A stretch of 64,000 nt of DNA from Streptomyces hokutonensis (GTDB lineage Bacteria > Actinomycetota > Actinomycetes > Streptomycetales > Streptomycetaceae): assembly GCF_000376565.1 (NCBI RefSeq), contig NZ_BARG01000044.1, forward strand, positions 124,001 to 188,000, read 5' to 3'. Position numbers and translations under genes: made by a program. Positions within the stretch are counted from its first letter, which is position 1, and the number at the start of each line of letters is the position of its first letter. Below, in pieces: positions 52,085 through 60,013 of this stretch. The notes under the pieces were generated by a model. That model saw only the letters and a program-made list of their open reading frames with translations. It was not told the DNA's origin and ran no database searches.

Positions 52085-53041
52085 TCACCTGGCCCCGGCT
52101 GTGGTGCGCGCGGACGAGGAGGCGGCGCGGCGGTTCAGTTCCTGGTACCAGGACGTCAGCGCTGGGCCGAGAGGGCCGTCGACCTGTTCCGCTTGGCGCC
52201 ACGCCGTGTCGCGCAGGTTGATCTTCCACAACTGGTAGCTGCGCATCGTGGCGGTCATGGCGTCCCAACCTGGATGCCCGGTGAGGTCCAGGGCCTGCAC
52301 GTGCCGGAGCAGTTCGTCGAAGCCTTCCCAGGGCGTGCGCAGGTCGGGCATGACCTCGCTCGCGGTGAGCGAGGTGAGCTGCTCGGCCTGGTCGAGATGG
52401 TCTTCGTAGATGTGCAGGGACCCGACGTGGTGGTGGAAGTTGCCGAGCTCGGCGCCCAGCCACCCGGCGACCAGCTCGTGCAGGACCGTGTAGAAGAACA
52501 GGTCGTACGGCATGCCGACCCACGCGTCCTGGCCGCGCATGGAGGTCGTCATATGGAGGTGGCCGGCGCGAAGGCGGAAGCCGAAACCGAGCGTGCAGGG
52601 CACATCCTTGTGCCCGGCCGCGTCCAGAGCCGGGTCGTACAGCTGGATCAGAGCCCGGCGCGAGTCGGCATCCTCCGTGAGGATTTCGACGACGCGGCGC
52701 AACTGGTCGACCTTCCCTGCCCAGTTCCGCATCCGTGGCCCGTACGCACCGCGCAGGACACCGTCATCGGCGTACTTCCTTAACCGGCCGTTGTAGTTAA
52801 ATATCCAGTCGGCGTCCGAGCCGGAGAGGTGCCAGACGGTCTCGGCCACCGCGAACGCCGGATTGAGGATCCTCGACGGCGGCGCAGACAGCAGACGGGC
52901 CCGGGGCTGGGTCAGCAGCATGTGGACATCGAAGACCTCGCGGGTCGCCATGCCGCGCGGTGCGACCTTCACACCGTTCTTCGCCAGGGCGACGGCCCCG
53001 GCGAAGAGTTCGGCGACGCTGTCGCCGGTCAACTGGGTCAT
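52085..53041 (-). CDS. Thymidylate-synthase-family enzyme, probable CMP/dCMP hydroxymethylase
   Basis: 318 residues. TS landmarks: VAPRGMATREVF (phosphate loop), LRGAYGPRMRNW, Arg128-Arg129 (DSRRALI), catalytic Cys149 in KDVPCT, Arg169 and Asp172 (MRGQDAW), His210 and Tyr212 (LHIYEDH). The uracil-reading Asn of ThyA is Asp180 (VGMPYDL), the replacement seen in T4 dCMP hydroxymethylase and in cytosine-specific relatives such as MilA. So a 5-hydroxymethyl-cytosine nucleotide product is more likely than dTMP. Its position inside a biosynthetic operon also argues against a housekeeping role. ATGA overlap with the upstream gene. Confidence 0.87.
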   Translation of the reverse strand: MTQLTGDSVAELFAGAVALAKNGVKVAPRGMATREVFDVHMLLTQPRARLLSAPPSRILNPAFAVAETVWHLSGSDADWIFNYNGRLRKYADDGVLRGAYGPRMRNWAGKVDQLRRVVEILTEDADSRRALIQLYDPALDAAGHKDVPCTLGFGFRLRAGHLHMTTSMRGQDAWVGMPYDLFFYTVLHELVAGWLGAELGNFHHHVGSLHIYEDHLDQAEQLTSLTASEVMPDLRTPWEGFDELLRHVQALDLTGHPGWDAMTATMRSYQLWKINLRDTAWRQAEQVDGPLGPALTSWYQELNRRAASSSARTTAGAR

Positions 53042-54879
53042 CGGGCACGGACTCCTTCTCCCTGCGCCTGCGTGCGATCAGCGCCGGGGGCATCGTGGTG
53101 GACGGGGGCAGGGCGCGCGACGGTGTCGGCGCGGCCGAGGATGAGGTGTGCGATGTCGGCAGCGCTGTTGCCGCGCCACCGGCACACCGCATCCGGCACC
53201 GTCAAGTCGGTGGACTGGCCGGGCCGGGCCAGGGCGGAGAGAACGTCGGCGACCTCCTCGGCACTGGTGCAGCGCGAGGCGAGGCCGTGGTCGGCCAGAC
53301 CGAGGGTGCGCTCGCCGGCCGCGCCGATTTCGAGGACCGTCACGTTCAGGAGGGCCGCCTCGATACCGCAGGTCGAGTACGCGCTGGCCAGAGCATCGGC
53401 ACCGGCAAAGCACCCCCGTGCACCGACTTGCAGGTCGGCCACGGCCACGAGCGGTCCATCGTTCTGCCGGGTCAGGGCGGAGAACGCGTCGGCGCTCTGC
53501 GCGGGGTGGGGGGCGATGACGAGTCCCCAGTCGCCGTCGGCTCTACGGAGTCCGTCCATGAGCACGTTGGCCTGGGCGCGGAGTCGGTCAGGACCGAAGG
53601 GCTGACAGGCCCAGACCGCGATCCGCTCGGGCTGTCTCCCTGCGGTGGAGGCCATCAGCCGTGCCAGATAGCGCCGTTGGGCCTCGGGGTCGAGATGAGC
53701 CAGGCCGTCGAAGCGAGGCTGGCCCAGGACGTGGACCTCGGCGTCGGGATGCCGCGCCCAGGCGTTCGCGAGGGCGACGTCGCGTTCTCCCATGACGACG
53801 ATGTGACGGCTGTGCAGCGCGGGCCAGGCAACGGCCTCTGCCGTCCACGCACCGTGCTGAACGTGCACCGTGCTGATGCCGTGGCGCTCAGCCGCGTGCA
53901 CGGCGAGCGCTCCCAGCGGGCTGGTGTCGTTGCTGACCAGCAGAGTGTGCGGCCGGGCCGAGGCAAGGACATCGTCCAACCAGGCTTCCGCTTCCACGAC
54001 GGAGCGCCACGACGGCTGGGTGCAACCCCCGCTTGTCTCCATCAGCACCGACAAGAGCTGGAGCAGCCGGTCCAGCAGGACCGTGTGCTCCTTCACCCGC
54101 ACGCCGCCGCCGTCCGTCGTCCGAAGCGCTTCCACGGCACTGCTCAGCCCGAAGAGTCCAGCCGGCGGCGAGCACAGCCCCACGTCCTCGGAATCTGGAG
54201 CCGGACTCCGCTCCGCCGCATCGGTGGCGAGGTCGATCAGAAGGGTCCTTCGCCCGTCACGTGCGAGCACGTCGAGCACGGGGAGCAGAGTGGCCGCGTG
54301 ACGAGAGGACCATGACAGCGCCACCACGTCACTGCTCAAGTCCCCTAAGACAGCCGAGGCACCAGCAGCCACCTGAGGAGCGGGAAGGGTGCGCAATGGC
54401 GCGGAGCGCAGCGGGTTGTGCGGGGCTGCCGCGCCCAGCACGAAGGCCACACCGGACCAGCTGACGGTGTAGGACCGGTACTCTCGCGAACTGCTCGACC
54501 GCACCCCGACGAGCCCCTCGTACGGCGCGAGTGCCATCGGTCCCGGGGCCGTCGCGAACGGTTCCCAGGCGCTGAGCGCTAAGAGCTTGCGTACCAGCTG
54601 CGCGACCAGGCGCCGGGCCGGCACATGCTGCACATGGAGCCAACCCGCACCGCCCTGTGTCGTCACGAGGTGCGCGCCGTGCGTCTCAAGGGCACCCATG
54701 ATCCGGTCGACGTGTTCGTCCACCTCGCCCGAATTCAGTGGCAGAGCCTCCAGGTCCCGAGTGGTGATCTGCTCCGTCCGCATGTGGGCGAGAGAGCCCT
54801 CTCCTACCAAAGCCCACAACGACTGGCCCGTGGCACCGGTCTGCACGAGGCCGAGTGCGCTGTGCCCAACTGCCCTCAC
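53038..54879 (-). CDS. Large capsule/Kdo-transferase-like glycosyltransferase
   Basis: 613 residues from GTG (VRAVGHSALGLVQ), overlapping the HAD stop (GTGA). The C-terminal 350 residues show GT-B features similar to capsule polysaccharide and CDP-glycerol-type transferases: GISTVHVQHGAWTAEAVAWP, HIVVMGERDVALANAW, VHVLGQPRFDGLAHL, IAPHPAQSADAF and STCGIEAALLNVTVLEIGAA. The N-terminal half is unassigned. With KdsB in the same operon, transfer of a CMP-linked sugar acid is a reasonable guess. Confidence 0.7.
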   Translation of the reverse strand: MRAVGHSALGLVQTGATGQSLWALVGEGSLAHMRTEQITTRDLEALPLNSGEVDEHVDRIMGALETHGAHLVTTQGGAGWLHVQHVPARRLVAQLVRKLLALSAWEPFATAPGPMALAPYEGLVGVRSSSSREYRSYTVSWSGVAFVLGAAAPHNPLRSAPLRTLPAPQVAAGASAVLGDLSSDVVALSWSSRHAATLLPVLDVLARDGRRTLLIDLATDAAERSPAPDSEDVGLCSPPAGLFGLSSAVEALRTTDGGGVRVKEHTVLLDRLLQLLSVLMETSGGCTQPSWRSVVEAEAWLDDVLASARPHTLLVSNDTSPLGALAVHAAERHGISTVHVQHGAWTAEAVAWPALHSRHIVVMGERDVALANAWARHPDAEVHVLGQPRFDGLAHLDPEAQRRYLARLMASTAGRQPERIAVWACQPFGPDRLRAQANVLMDGLRRADGDWGLVIAPHPAQSADAFSALTRQNDGPLVAVADLQVGARGCFAGADALASAYSTCGIEAALLNVTVLEIGAAGERTLGLADHGLASRCTSAEEVADVLSALARPGQSTDLTVPDAVCRWRGNSAADIAHLILGRADTVARPAPVHHDAPGADRTQAQGEGVRAR

Positions 54880-55595
54880 ACCAGGCCCCCTTCGATAAAC
54901 GGGGCCGGAGAGGCGGTGACGTCGAGCAGGTGTAACAGTTCCCTGGGAGATTCAGCGACCACGGTGGAGGGACCAATCGGAGCCCCGTACCCCCAACCCG
55001 CATGGATATAGGGGACGCCGGCTCGGTGGGCGGTCTCCTGGTCGACCGCCATGTCGCCGACGTATGTCGCCTTGGCCGGATCGGTGCCGAGCTCGATCAA
55101 GGCGAGCAGGATCGGGTCCGGCGCCGGCTTACCGCGCCCCGGCCCGTCGGGCCCGCGAACCACGGCGAACGGGCAGCCCAGCTCCGAGAGAAGAGGCGTT
55201 GCCCGGAGCAGCGGCTTGGACGTGACGACCCCGAGCGACCAGCCGGCAGCAGCGACGGCGAGCAGCACGTCCGTGATGCCATCGAACACTCGGGCCAGGT
55301 GGGCCACGGCAGTTGACGTTTCCGTGTATGTCCGGTGAATCGCCTCGGCGTTGGCCAGGCCGAGACGTTCCATGATGACGTCGAAGGGGCGGCCGAGATG
55401 CTCCTGGTACGCCGTGAATGGCACGTCGAGACCATGGGTCGCCTGCACCGCGTGCCACGCGCTCTCCATCACGGGAAGTGTGTCGACGAGGACCCCGTCC
55501 AAGTCGAGGAGCAGGCTGCGCGGTGCCTCGGAGTCGGCGTCGGACTTGCTCTCCGTCGCGGTGGACGGAGTAGGGAGAGGTAGCTGAGGGGGCAT
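54876..55595 (-). CDS. HAD-family phosphatase (PGP/Gph-like)
   Basis: 239 residues from ATG (MPPQLPLPTPSTAT) with GGAG upstream. HAD motifs: I LLLDLDGVLVDTLP, II SLGVVTSKP, III and IV GKPAPDPILLALI and YVGDMAVDQETAHRAGVPY. Probably removes phosphate from a sugar or nucleotide intermediate, possibly Kdo-8-phosphate-like. First gene of the 14-gene operon, 38 bases after the HATPase stop. Confidence 0.88.
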   Translation of the reverse strand: MPPQLPLPTPSTATESKSDADSEAPRSLLLDLDGVLVDTLPVMESAWHAVQATHGLDVPFTAYQEHLGRPFDVIMERLGLANAEAIHRTYTETSTAVAHLARVFDGITDVLLAVAAAGWSLGVVTSKPLLRATPLLSELGCPFAVVRGPDGPGRGKPAPDPILLALIELGTDPAKATYVGDMAVDQETAHRAGVPYIHAGWGYGAPIGPSTVVAESPRELLHLLDVTASPAPFIEGGLV

Positions 55596-55633
55596 GACGG
55601 AGGGCTCCAATGAGGACGAGGGGATGACGAGGT

Positions 55634-56122
55634 TCAGGAGGCGGGAGTCGGCTCGGGGCGCCTGATGAAGGCGAGCACCCGCTTGCCGGTCCCGTCCTCG
55701 GTGGGACACGTGGTCCAGCTGTCGGCGGTCGCCGACACGAGGTGGAGGCCGCGCCCGCTGATCGAGTCTTCATCGGCAGCGTGCTCCACCGGGGCGTGAG
55801 GCGAGTTGTCCTGCACCTCGATCGTCACCACATCCGCCTGGACCACGAGCGTCAGCGTGATCTCCTCGTGGCCCTCGCCCTGTCCTGTGGACCGGTCTCT
55901 CGCGGGAGCCTCGCAGGCCCGGCCATAGCGCTCGGCGTTGGTGGTGAGTTCACTGACGATGAGCACGGCATCGTCCAAGAGGTCGGCCAGCCCCCAGGCA
56001 CTGAGGGCATCCCGGGTGAAGGAACGGGCCATCCGAGGGGCACTGTCGTTTGCGGCCAGCGTCAGACTCTTCTGGTGCTCGGGGATGTCGACCCAGCCGT
56101 CTTTGGCCTGAGATTGATTCAT
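55634..56122 (-). CDS. RsbW-like ATP-binding regulatory protein
   Basis: 162 residues from ATG (MNQSQAKDGWVDIPEHQ). GHKL motifs: DDAVLIVSELTTNAERYG, VTIEVQDNSPHAP and SISGRGLHLVSATADSW. Single-domain anti-sigma-type kinases like this are often paired with XRE proteins in Streptomyces. It is divergent from the XRE-TPR gene at 56399 and precedes the HAD gene, so it may be the first gene of the operon. Confidence 0.85.
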   Translation of the reverse strand: MNQSQAKDGWVDIPEHQKSLTLAANDSAPRMARSFTRDALSAWGLADLLDDAVLIVSELTTNAERYGRACEAPARDRSTGQGEGHEEITLTLVVQADVVTIEVQDNSPHAPVEHAADEDSISGRGLHLVSATADSWTTCPTEDGTGKRVLAFIRRPEPTPAS

Positions 56123-56398
56123 GCCCGGCTCCTGACGGCGCGTCCCTGGGGGGAACGGTGGCTCCCAGCCCTCTTTCGCCCCTGAGACCGCGGTAGCGGT
56201 TGTCGAGGCCCCGGGATAGGTTCTGGCGTCGGCACCAGACGTGTGGCTGGTCTTCACCGGATTTCCTCCCGGGCAAAGGCAGATGGTGGTTTCGTTGACC
56301 TTGAGCGAACCGTGAATGACGACGGGTTGGTATCCCCGACCAGTCCTCGATGCCGTCAAACCCGTCAAAGATTGTTCTCTTGTGAACGGGGACGCAGG
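56123..56398. promoter_or_regulatory. Divergent control region at operon head
   Basis: 276 bp between the HATPase gene (minus) and an XRE-TPR gene (plus). It contains two GTCAAA repeats at ten-base spacing and GTTC-TCTTGT-GAAC immediately before the plus-strand start. Promoters for both transcripts, including the 14-gene operon, probably lie here. Confidence 0.5.
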
Positions 56399-57784
56399 AT
56401 GGCACCCAGGAACGAACAACTGGCCGCTGTGATCGCGGAGACTGGCTGGTCGCAGCCCAAGGTGGCCGCAGCGGTGGTCAGGGTTGCGGCGGAGGTTGGC
56501 GCGGACGAACTGTTCAGCACGAGCCGTTCGCACATCGCGATGTGGATCTCTGGAACCCGCCCCACTGGCAGGGCGCCCCGTATCTTGTGTGAGACGTTGT
56601 CCCGGCGGCTGCAACGCCCGGTCACACTGGCGGAGATTGGACTCCCGGGATCGACTCCCGAGGCCGCCCCGGCATCCGAATGGCGCGTCGATACGCTGAC
56701 AGCGCTGGTGGATCTGGGGAGGAGCGACGTGGACTTGGAACGCCGCCAACTGCTGGCTGGGGCCGCCTACTCGGTAGGCGGCCTGGTGCTGCCCGGGCAG
56801 CAGTGGTGGGACGACGCCCCACAGCGAGCCAGGTCCCGTCCAGCGGCAACAAGCCGTCGGATCGGCGCTAGCGAGGTCACCGCCGTCCGCGAGATGACCG
56901 AGTTCTTCTCCAAGCGAGACCAGCGGCACGGCGGGATGGACGGCCGCACAGCTCTGCGGCAGTACATCCTCGACGACGTCGCCGGGTACGTGGGTGGGGT
57001 CTTCGCGAGCGAAGAGACACGCCGAGACCTTCTCGCTGCCGCCTCTGAAGCCGTGTATGTGGCCGCTTGGATGAGCTTCGACGCCTCTCAACACGAGGCA
57101 GCGCGCCGCTACTTCACCCTTGCCCTGAAGCTCGCTGCCGAATCCGACGAAGCCCCGCTGGCGGGTCACATTCTGCGCGCCATGGCCCATCAGGCAACCG
57201 ACTTGGGCCATCCCAGGGCGGGAGTGAGACTCGCGGCGGCTTCTGTGGACCAAAAGCGGTACACCCTGGCCAAGCCCCGAGAGCGCGCGCTGCTCGGCGT
57301 CGTGCAGGCACGCAGTCTCGCGACGGACGGACAGAAGCGCGAGGCGATCGCGGCACTTCTCCGGGCCGAGGACGACCTCGCTGCGGCACAGCCCGGCGAC
57401 GAAGATCCCCACCGGGTGTGGTTCTTCCAACAAGCGTCGCTGGCTCATGAGACGGCACGCACCCTGTGGACCCTCGGCGACCTCGAAGGAGCGCTCCGCG
57501 AGTTCAACAACAGCGTGCTCACAAGAAAGGCCGACACATTCAGCCGGACCCACGCTGTGACACTGGGCTACATGGGCACCGTCCAGGCCAAGCAGGGCAA
57601 CGTCGAGGCAGCCTGCCACACGTGGGCCCAAGCCCTGGACGCCATGGAAGGCGTCCAGTCGGGACGAGCACGGGAAGCCGTCGTGAACATGCGCCGAGTG
57701 CTGTCTCCTTTCCGGAACCGCGGAATCCACGCAGCAGCGGAGATCGACGAGCGAGCCAAGGCCGTACTCGAACGAGTAGCCTGA
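56399..57784 (+). CDS. XRE-family regulator with TPR-like domain (2)
   Basis: 461 residues from ATG (MAPRNEQLAAVIAETG). The HTH is a variant form (WSQPKVAAAVVRVAAEVG, SRSHIAMWISGTRPTGRAP) spanning about 75 residues, followed by ERRQLLAGAAYSVGGLVLPG, a Tat-like hydrophobic patch common in these regulators, then TPR-like helices (EAARRYFTLALKLAAESDEA, TLWTLGDLEGALREFNNS). Likely pathway regulator; divergent from the operon head. Confidence 0.85.
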   Translation: MAPRNEQLAAVIAETGWSQPKVAAAVVRVAAEVGADELFSTSRSHIAMWISGTRPTGRAPRILCETLSRRLQRPVTLAEIGLPGSTPEAAPASEWRVDTLTALVDLGRSDVDLERRQLLAGAAYSVGGLVLPGQQWWDDAPQRARSRPAATSRRIGASEVTAVREMTEFFSKRDQRHGGMDGRTALRQYILDDVAGYVGGVFASEETRRDLLAAASEAVYVAAWMSFDASQHEAARRYFTLALKLAAESDEAPLAGHILRAMAHQATDLGHPRAGVRLAAASVDQKRYTLAKPRERALLGVVQARSLATDGQKREAIAALLRAEDDLAAAQPGDEDPHRVWFFQQASLAHETARTLWTLGDLEGALREFNNSVLTRKADTFSRTHAVTLGYMGTVQAKQGNVEAACHTWAQALDAMEGVQSGRAREAVVNMRRVLSPFRNRGIHAAAEIDERAKAVLERVA

Positions 57785-57859
57785 CGGCGCCGTGATGGCG
57801 AGGACGAGCACGGTACAGCCGTGCCTCCCGCTCTGCTCTAAACCGAGAAGGGGAAAGCC

Positions 57860-58345
57860 GTGTCCGCACAGTCCATTGAAGTGCCTGTCGTCGCCACAGT
57901 GGTTGGAGGCCATACCGGGCGGCTCGACGACTTCAAGGGCGGCGTGGAATCGATTATTCGATTGCGGCCGGACTACCCGGTGGAGACCCTGCAGGGCATC
58001 GAGGAGTTCTCGCACCTCCAGGTCACCTGGTCCTTCAACTTTGGGTCCCCTGATGACGTAGCCCTGCACGCCCGTAGCCCACGGGACAATCCGGCGTGGC
58101 CGGCGACCGGCACGTTCGTACACCACAACCACCGGCGGCCAGCTCGGCTGGCGACCTCGTTTCCTCGACTTCTCCGCGTTGACGGGCGCGATCTGCACGT
58201 GACCGATCTCGACGCAGATGAGGGTACGGAGGTGGTGGATCTGGTGGCGGTGTTCGAGGAGATGCTTCCTCGCGGCCCCATTACTCAGCCCTCTTGGCCG
58301 AGCGAGATGCTGACGGACTACTGGCGAAACGCCACCGAACGCTGA
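57860..58345 (+). CDS. trmO: TrmO/TsaA-like (UPF0066) protein
   Basis: 161 residues from GTG with AAGGGGA seven bases upstream. TrmO-like landmarks: LQGIEEFSHLQVTWSF (LEEFSH), TFVHHNHRRPARLATSFPRL in place of RSPFRPNPIGLS, VDGRDLHVTDLDADEGTEVV and a final SWPSEMLTDYW. Typical TrmO methylates N6-threonylcarbamoyladenosine in tRNA. Here the central motif is diverged (HHNHRRPARLA), so the substrate may differ. Confidence 0.75.
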   Translation: MSAQSIEVPVVATVVGGHTGRLDDFKGGVESIIRLRPDYPVETLQGIEEFSHLQVTWSFNFGSPDDVALHARSPRDNPAWPATGTFVHHNHRRPARLATSFPRLLRVDGRDLHVTDLDADEGTEVVDLVAVFEEMLPRGPITQPSWPSEMLTDYWRNATER

Positions 58346-58605
58346 AACGGCGGAATTGGTCGTCACCGCGCCCCCTTGGAGAGTGTGGAGCCGATCAACG
58401 GCTCCGACGCTCGGTAGCGTCGGCGACCTGCTCTCCGGCGGTACGCAAAGAGCCAGCCGCGGCCTGACGGCTTGGCTGCGTTGCAGGGATACCTATTCCT
58501 GGTCCAGCTTCTGCCCGCCAGGTTGGTCCTACCCGCGAGCAGGAGCGGTGCCACCCTGCGGAACATCGTCATGGGCTCATCGCATCGTGTGCCCCGGCCT
58601 CGGAC
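58346..58605. other. Spacer before leader motif 2
   Basis: No gene supported between the TrmO-like stop and the leader motif at 58606. Frames in this stretch are shadows. It may hold the terminator of the TrmO-like gene and the upstream part of the regulator's promoter. Confidence 0.3.
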
Positions 58606-58674
58606 CAGGGGAATTCGGAGGGGGAAAAATCTGTCAAGGGGGGAAACTGGAGGGGGAATTGAGGCCATGATTGG
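58606..58674 (+). promoter_or_regulatory. Leader motif copy 2, shared by two regulators
   Basis: Nearly identical to 39661-39730 with only a few single-base gaps and changes. It has CAGGGGAATTCGGAGGGGGA, an A-run, TCTGTCAA, a second G-run and GGCCATGATTGG. It ends 28 bases before the start of the XRE-TPR gene at 58703. It is conserved far better than expected for neutral intergenic DNA, including the segment between the two G-runs. Confidence 0.7.
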
Positions 58675-58702
58675 ATTCCGCCCACCAACAGAGGTCAGAC
58701 TC

Positions 58703-59944
58703 ATGCCAGATCCGTTCGCCGACTTGCTCCTCCAACTTCGGCAAGATGCGGGCAGAACGCAGGAGGAGCAGGCAGAGGCGATTAACGTGGTCTCCGGCCG
58801 GGAGACCATGACCCGCCGAGAGATCAGTCGTTATGAGAACTTTGAGACCATTCCCACCAATCACACGATCGGCCATATTGCGGTGGCCTGTGGTGTCCCT
58901 TGTGGGGAGCTACAGCAGTTGGCGAAGGAAGCCCGCGCTCGGAAGGGAAGGGGGCGTGCCAATGCAGGGGAGGATCAGGACGTCGTGAAGCGCCGCACTT
59001 TGCTGGGTGGCGCTGCGATCGGCGTGAGCGCAGCTGCCGAGCCCTGGGGGCGCCTCGCATTCGCTCTCCGCAAGGGGGCCAAGATCGATAGGGTCGCTGC
59101 CATCGCGCTCGTCGACCGGGCCGCTGATCTGCACGTTCAGGAACTCAGCCTCAGCGCCCGGCGGCTACAGAACACGGTTGAGTCGCATCTTGACGCGATC
59201 ACCGCGGCCTTACCTCATGCCGGCGAGCATGAACGCGCGCTCACCATCGCGGCCGGGGAGACCGCCGCCCTGGCCGGATGGGTGGCCTGGGACCTGGGGG
59301 AGTGTGACAAAGCCGACGCCTACTACAAGGTCACGTCGCAGTGTGCGTCGACCGCTGGGCACCCTCCACTCCGAGCTCTGGCCTTGACCTACGCCAGCTA
59401 CGGCACCTCGACGCCGAGGGCGAAGGCTGAACTCCTCTCCCAAGCGGCCAGGGACGTACGAGGCCATGGCAACGCAACGGCTGCCGCCTGGGTCCTGGGC
59501 AGGCATGCCGAGGAAGCTGCGGCGGCCGACGATGAGGTGGGTGCACTCCGGGCGTTGGAGCGAGCGCGGTTCGTCTACGACTTCGCGGATCACACCAGCG
59601 AGCAGGCATGGGTTCGGTTTGTGACCCCATACCGCATGGACTCGTTGGCGCTCTCCGTATACGGCCAGCTGAGGCGTCCCGAACTCACGTCCACAGCTGA
59701 TACCGCACTCGACCGCCTCGGAGGGGAACTTTCGGACGGGGGCGTCGTGGTTCTCGGCGATCTTGCTTCGGCGCTCCTGCGCGGGGGCGACGTCGACCAA
59801 GGCGTCTACGTGTCACATCAGTTCGTCGTGGCGGCTCAGGCTAAGCCCAACACGATGGGCAAGGAGCGCGCATCAGCCATCGCTGCTTCCCTTCCGGCAG
59901 GAGAGCAAGAACTAGCCCTTCACCTCGCGCAATTCGCAGCATGA
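58703..59944 (+). CDS. XRE-family regulator with TPR-like domain (3), paralogue of 39758
   Basis: 413 residues. ATG at 58703 (MPDPFADLLLQLRQ) is chosen by alignment with the paralogue and AGAGG upstream; an in-frame ATG at 58667 lies in the leader motif. The HTH matches copy 1 closely (RTQEEQAEAINVVSGRETMT, RREISRYENFETIPTNHT). After it come KRRTLLGGAAIGVSAAAEP and a TPR-like helical domain (GWVAWDLGECDKADAYYKV). Likely recent duplication. Confidence 0.87.
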   Translation: MPDPFADLLLQLRQDAGRTQEEQAEAINVVSGRETMTRREISRYENFETIPTNHTIGHIAVACGVPCGELQQLAKEARARKGRGRANAGEDQDVVKRRTLLGGAAIGVSAAAEPWGRLAFALRKGAKIDRVAAIALVDRAADLHVQELSLSARRLQNTVESHLDAITAALPHAGEHERALTIAAGETAALAGWVAWDLGECDKADAYYKVTSQCASTAGHPPLRALALTYASYGTSTPRAKAELLSQAARDVRGHGNATAAAWVLGRHAEEAAAADDEVGALRALERARFVYDFADHTSEQAWVRFVTPYRMDSLALSVYGQLRRPELTSTADTALDRLGGELSDGGVVVLGDLASALLRGGDVDQGVYVSHQFVVAAQAKPNTMGKERASAIAASLPAGEQELALHLAQFAA

Positions 59945-60013
59945 GCGCCCCGTCGTGGAGGACGCGGGCGATCGCGGGCAACGAATGACGTCGTACGGCG
60001 GGCTCAGCAATTC

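Noticed and set aside
50526-52238. Long plus-strand frame opposite the carbamoyltransferase
   Set aside because: Composition is Gly/Arg/His-rich with no motifs and no ribosome site; the minus strand carries a conserved family.
52085-53041. Housekeeping thyA
   Set aside because: Asp replaces the uracil-reading Asn, Thr follows the catalytic Cys, and the gene is embedded in a biosynthetic operon.
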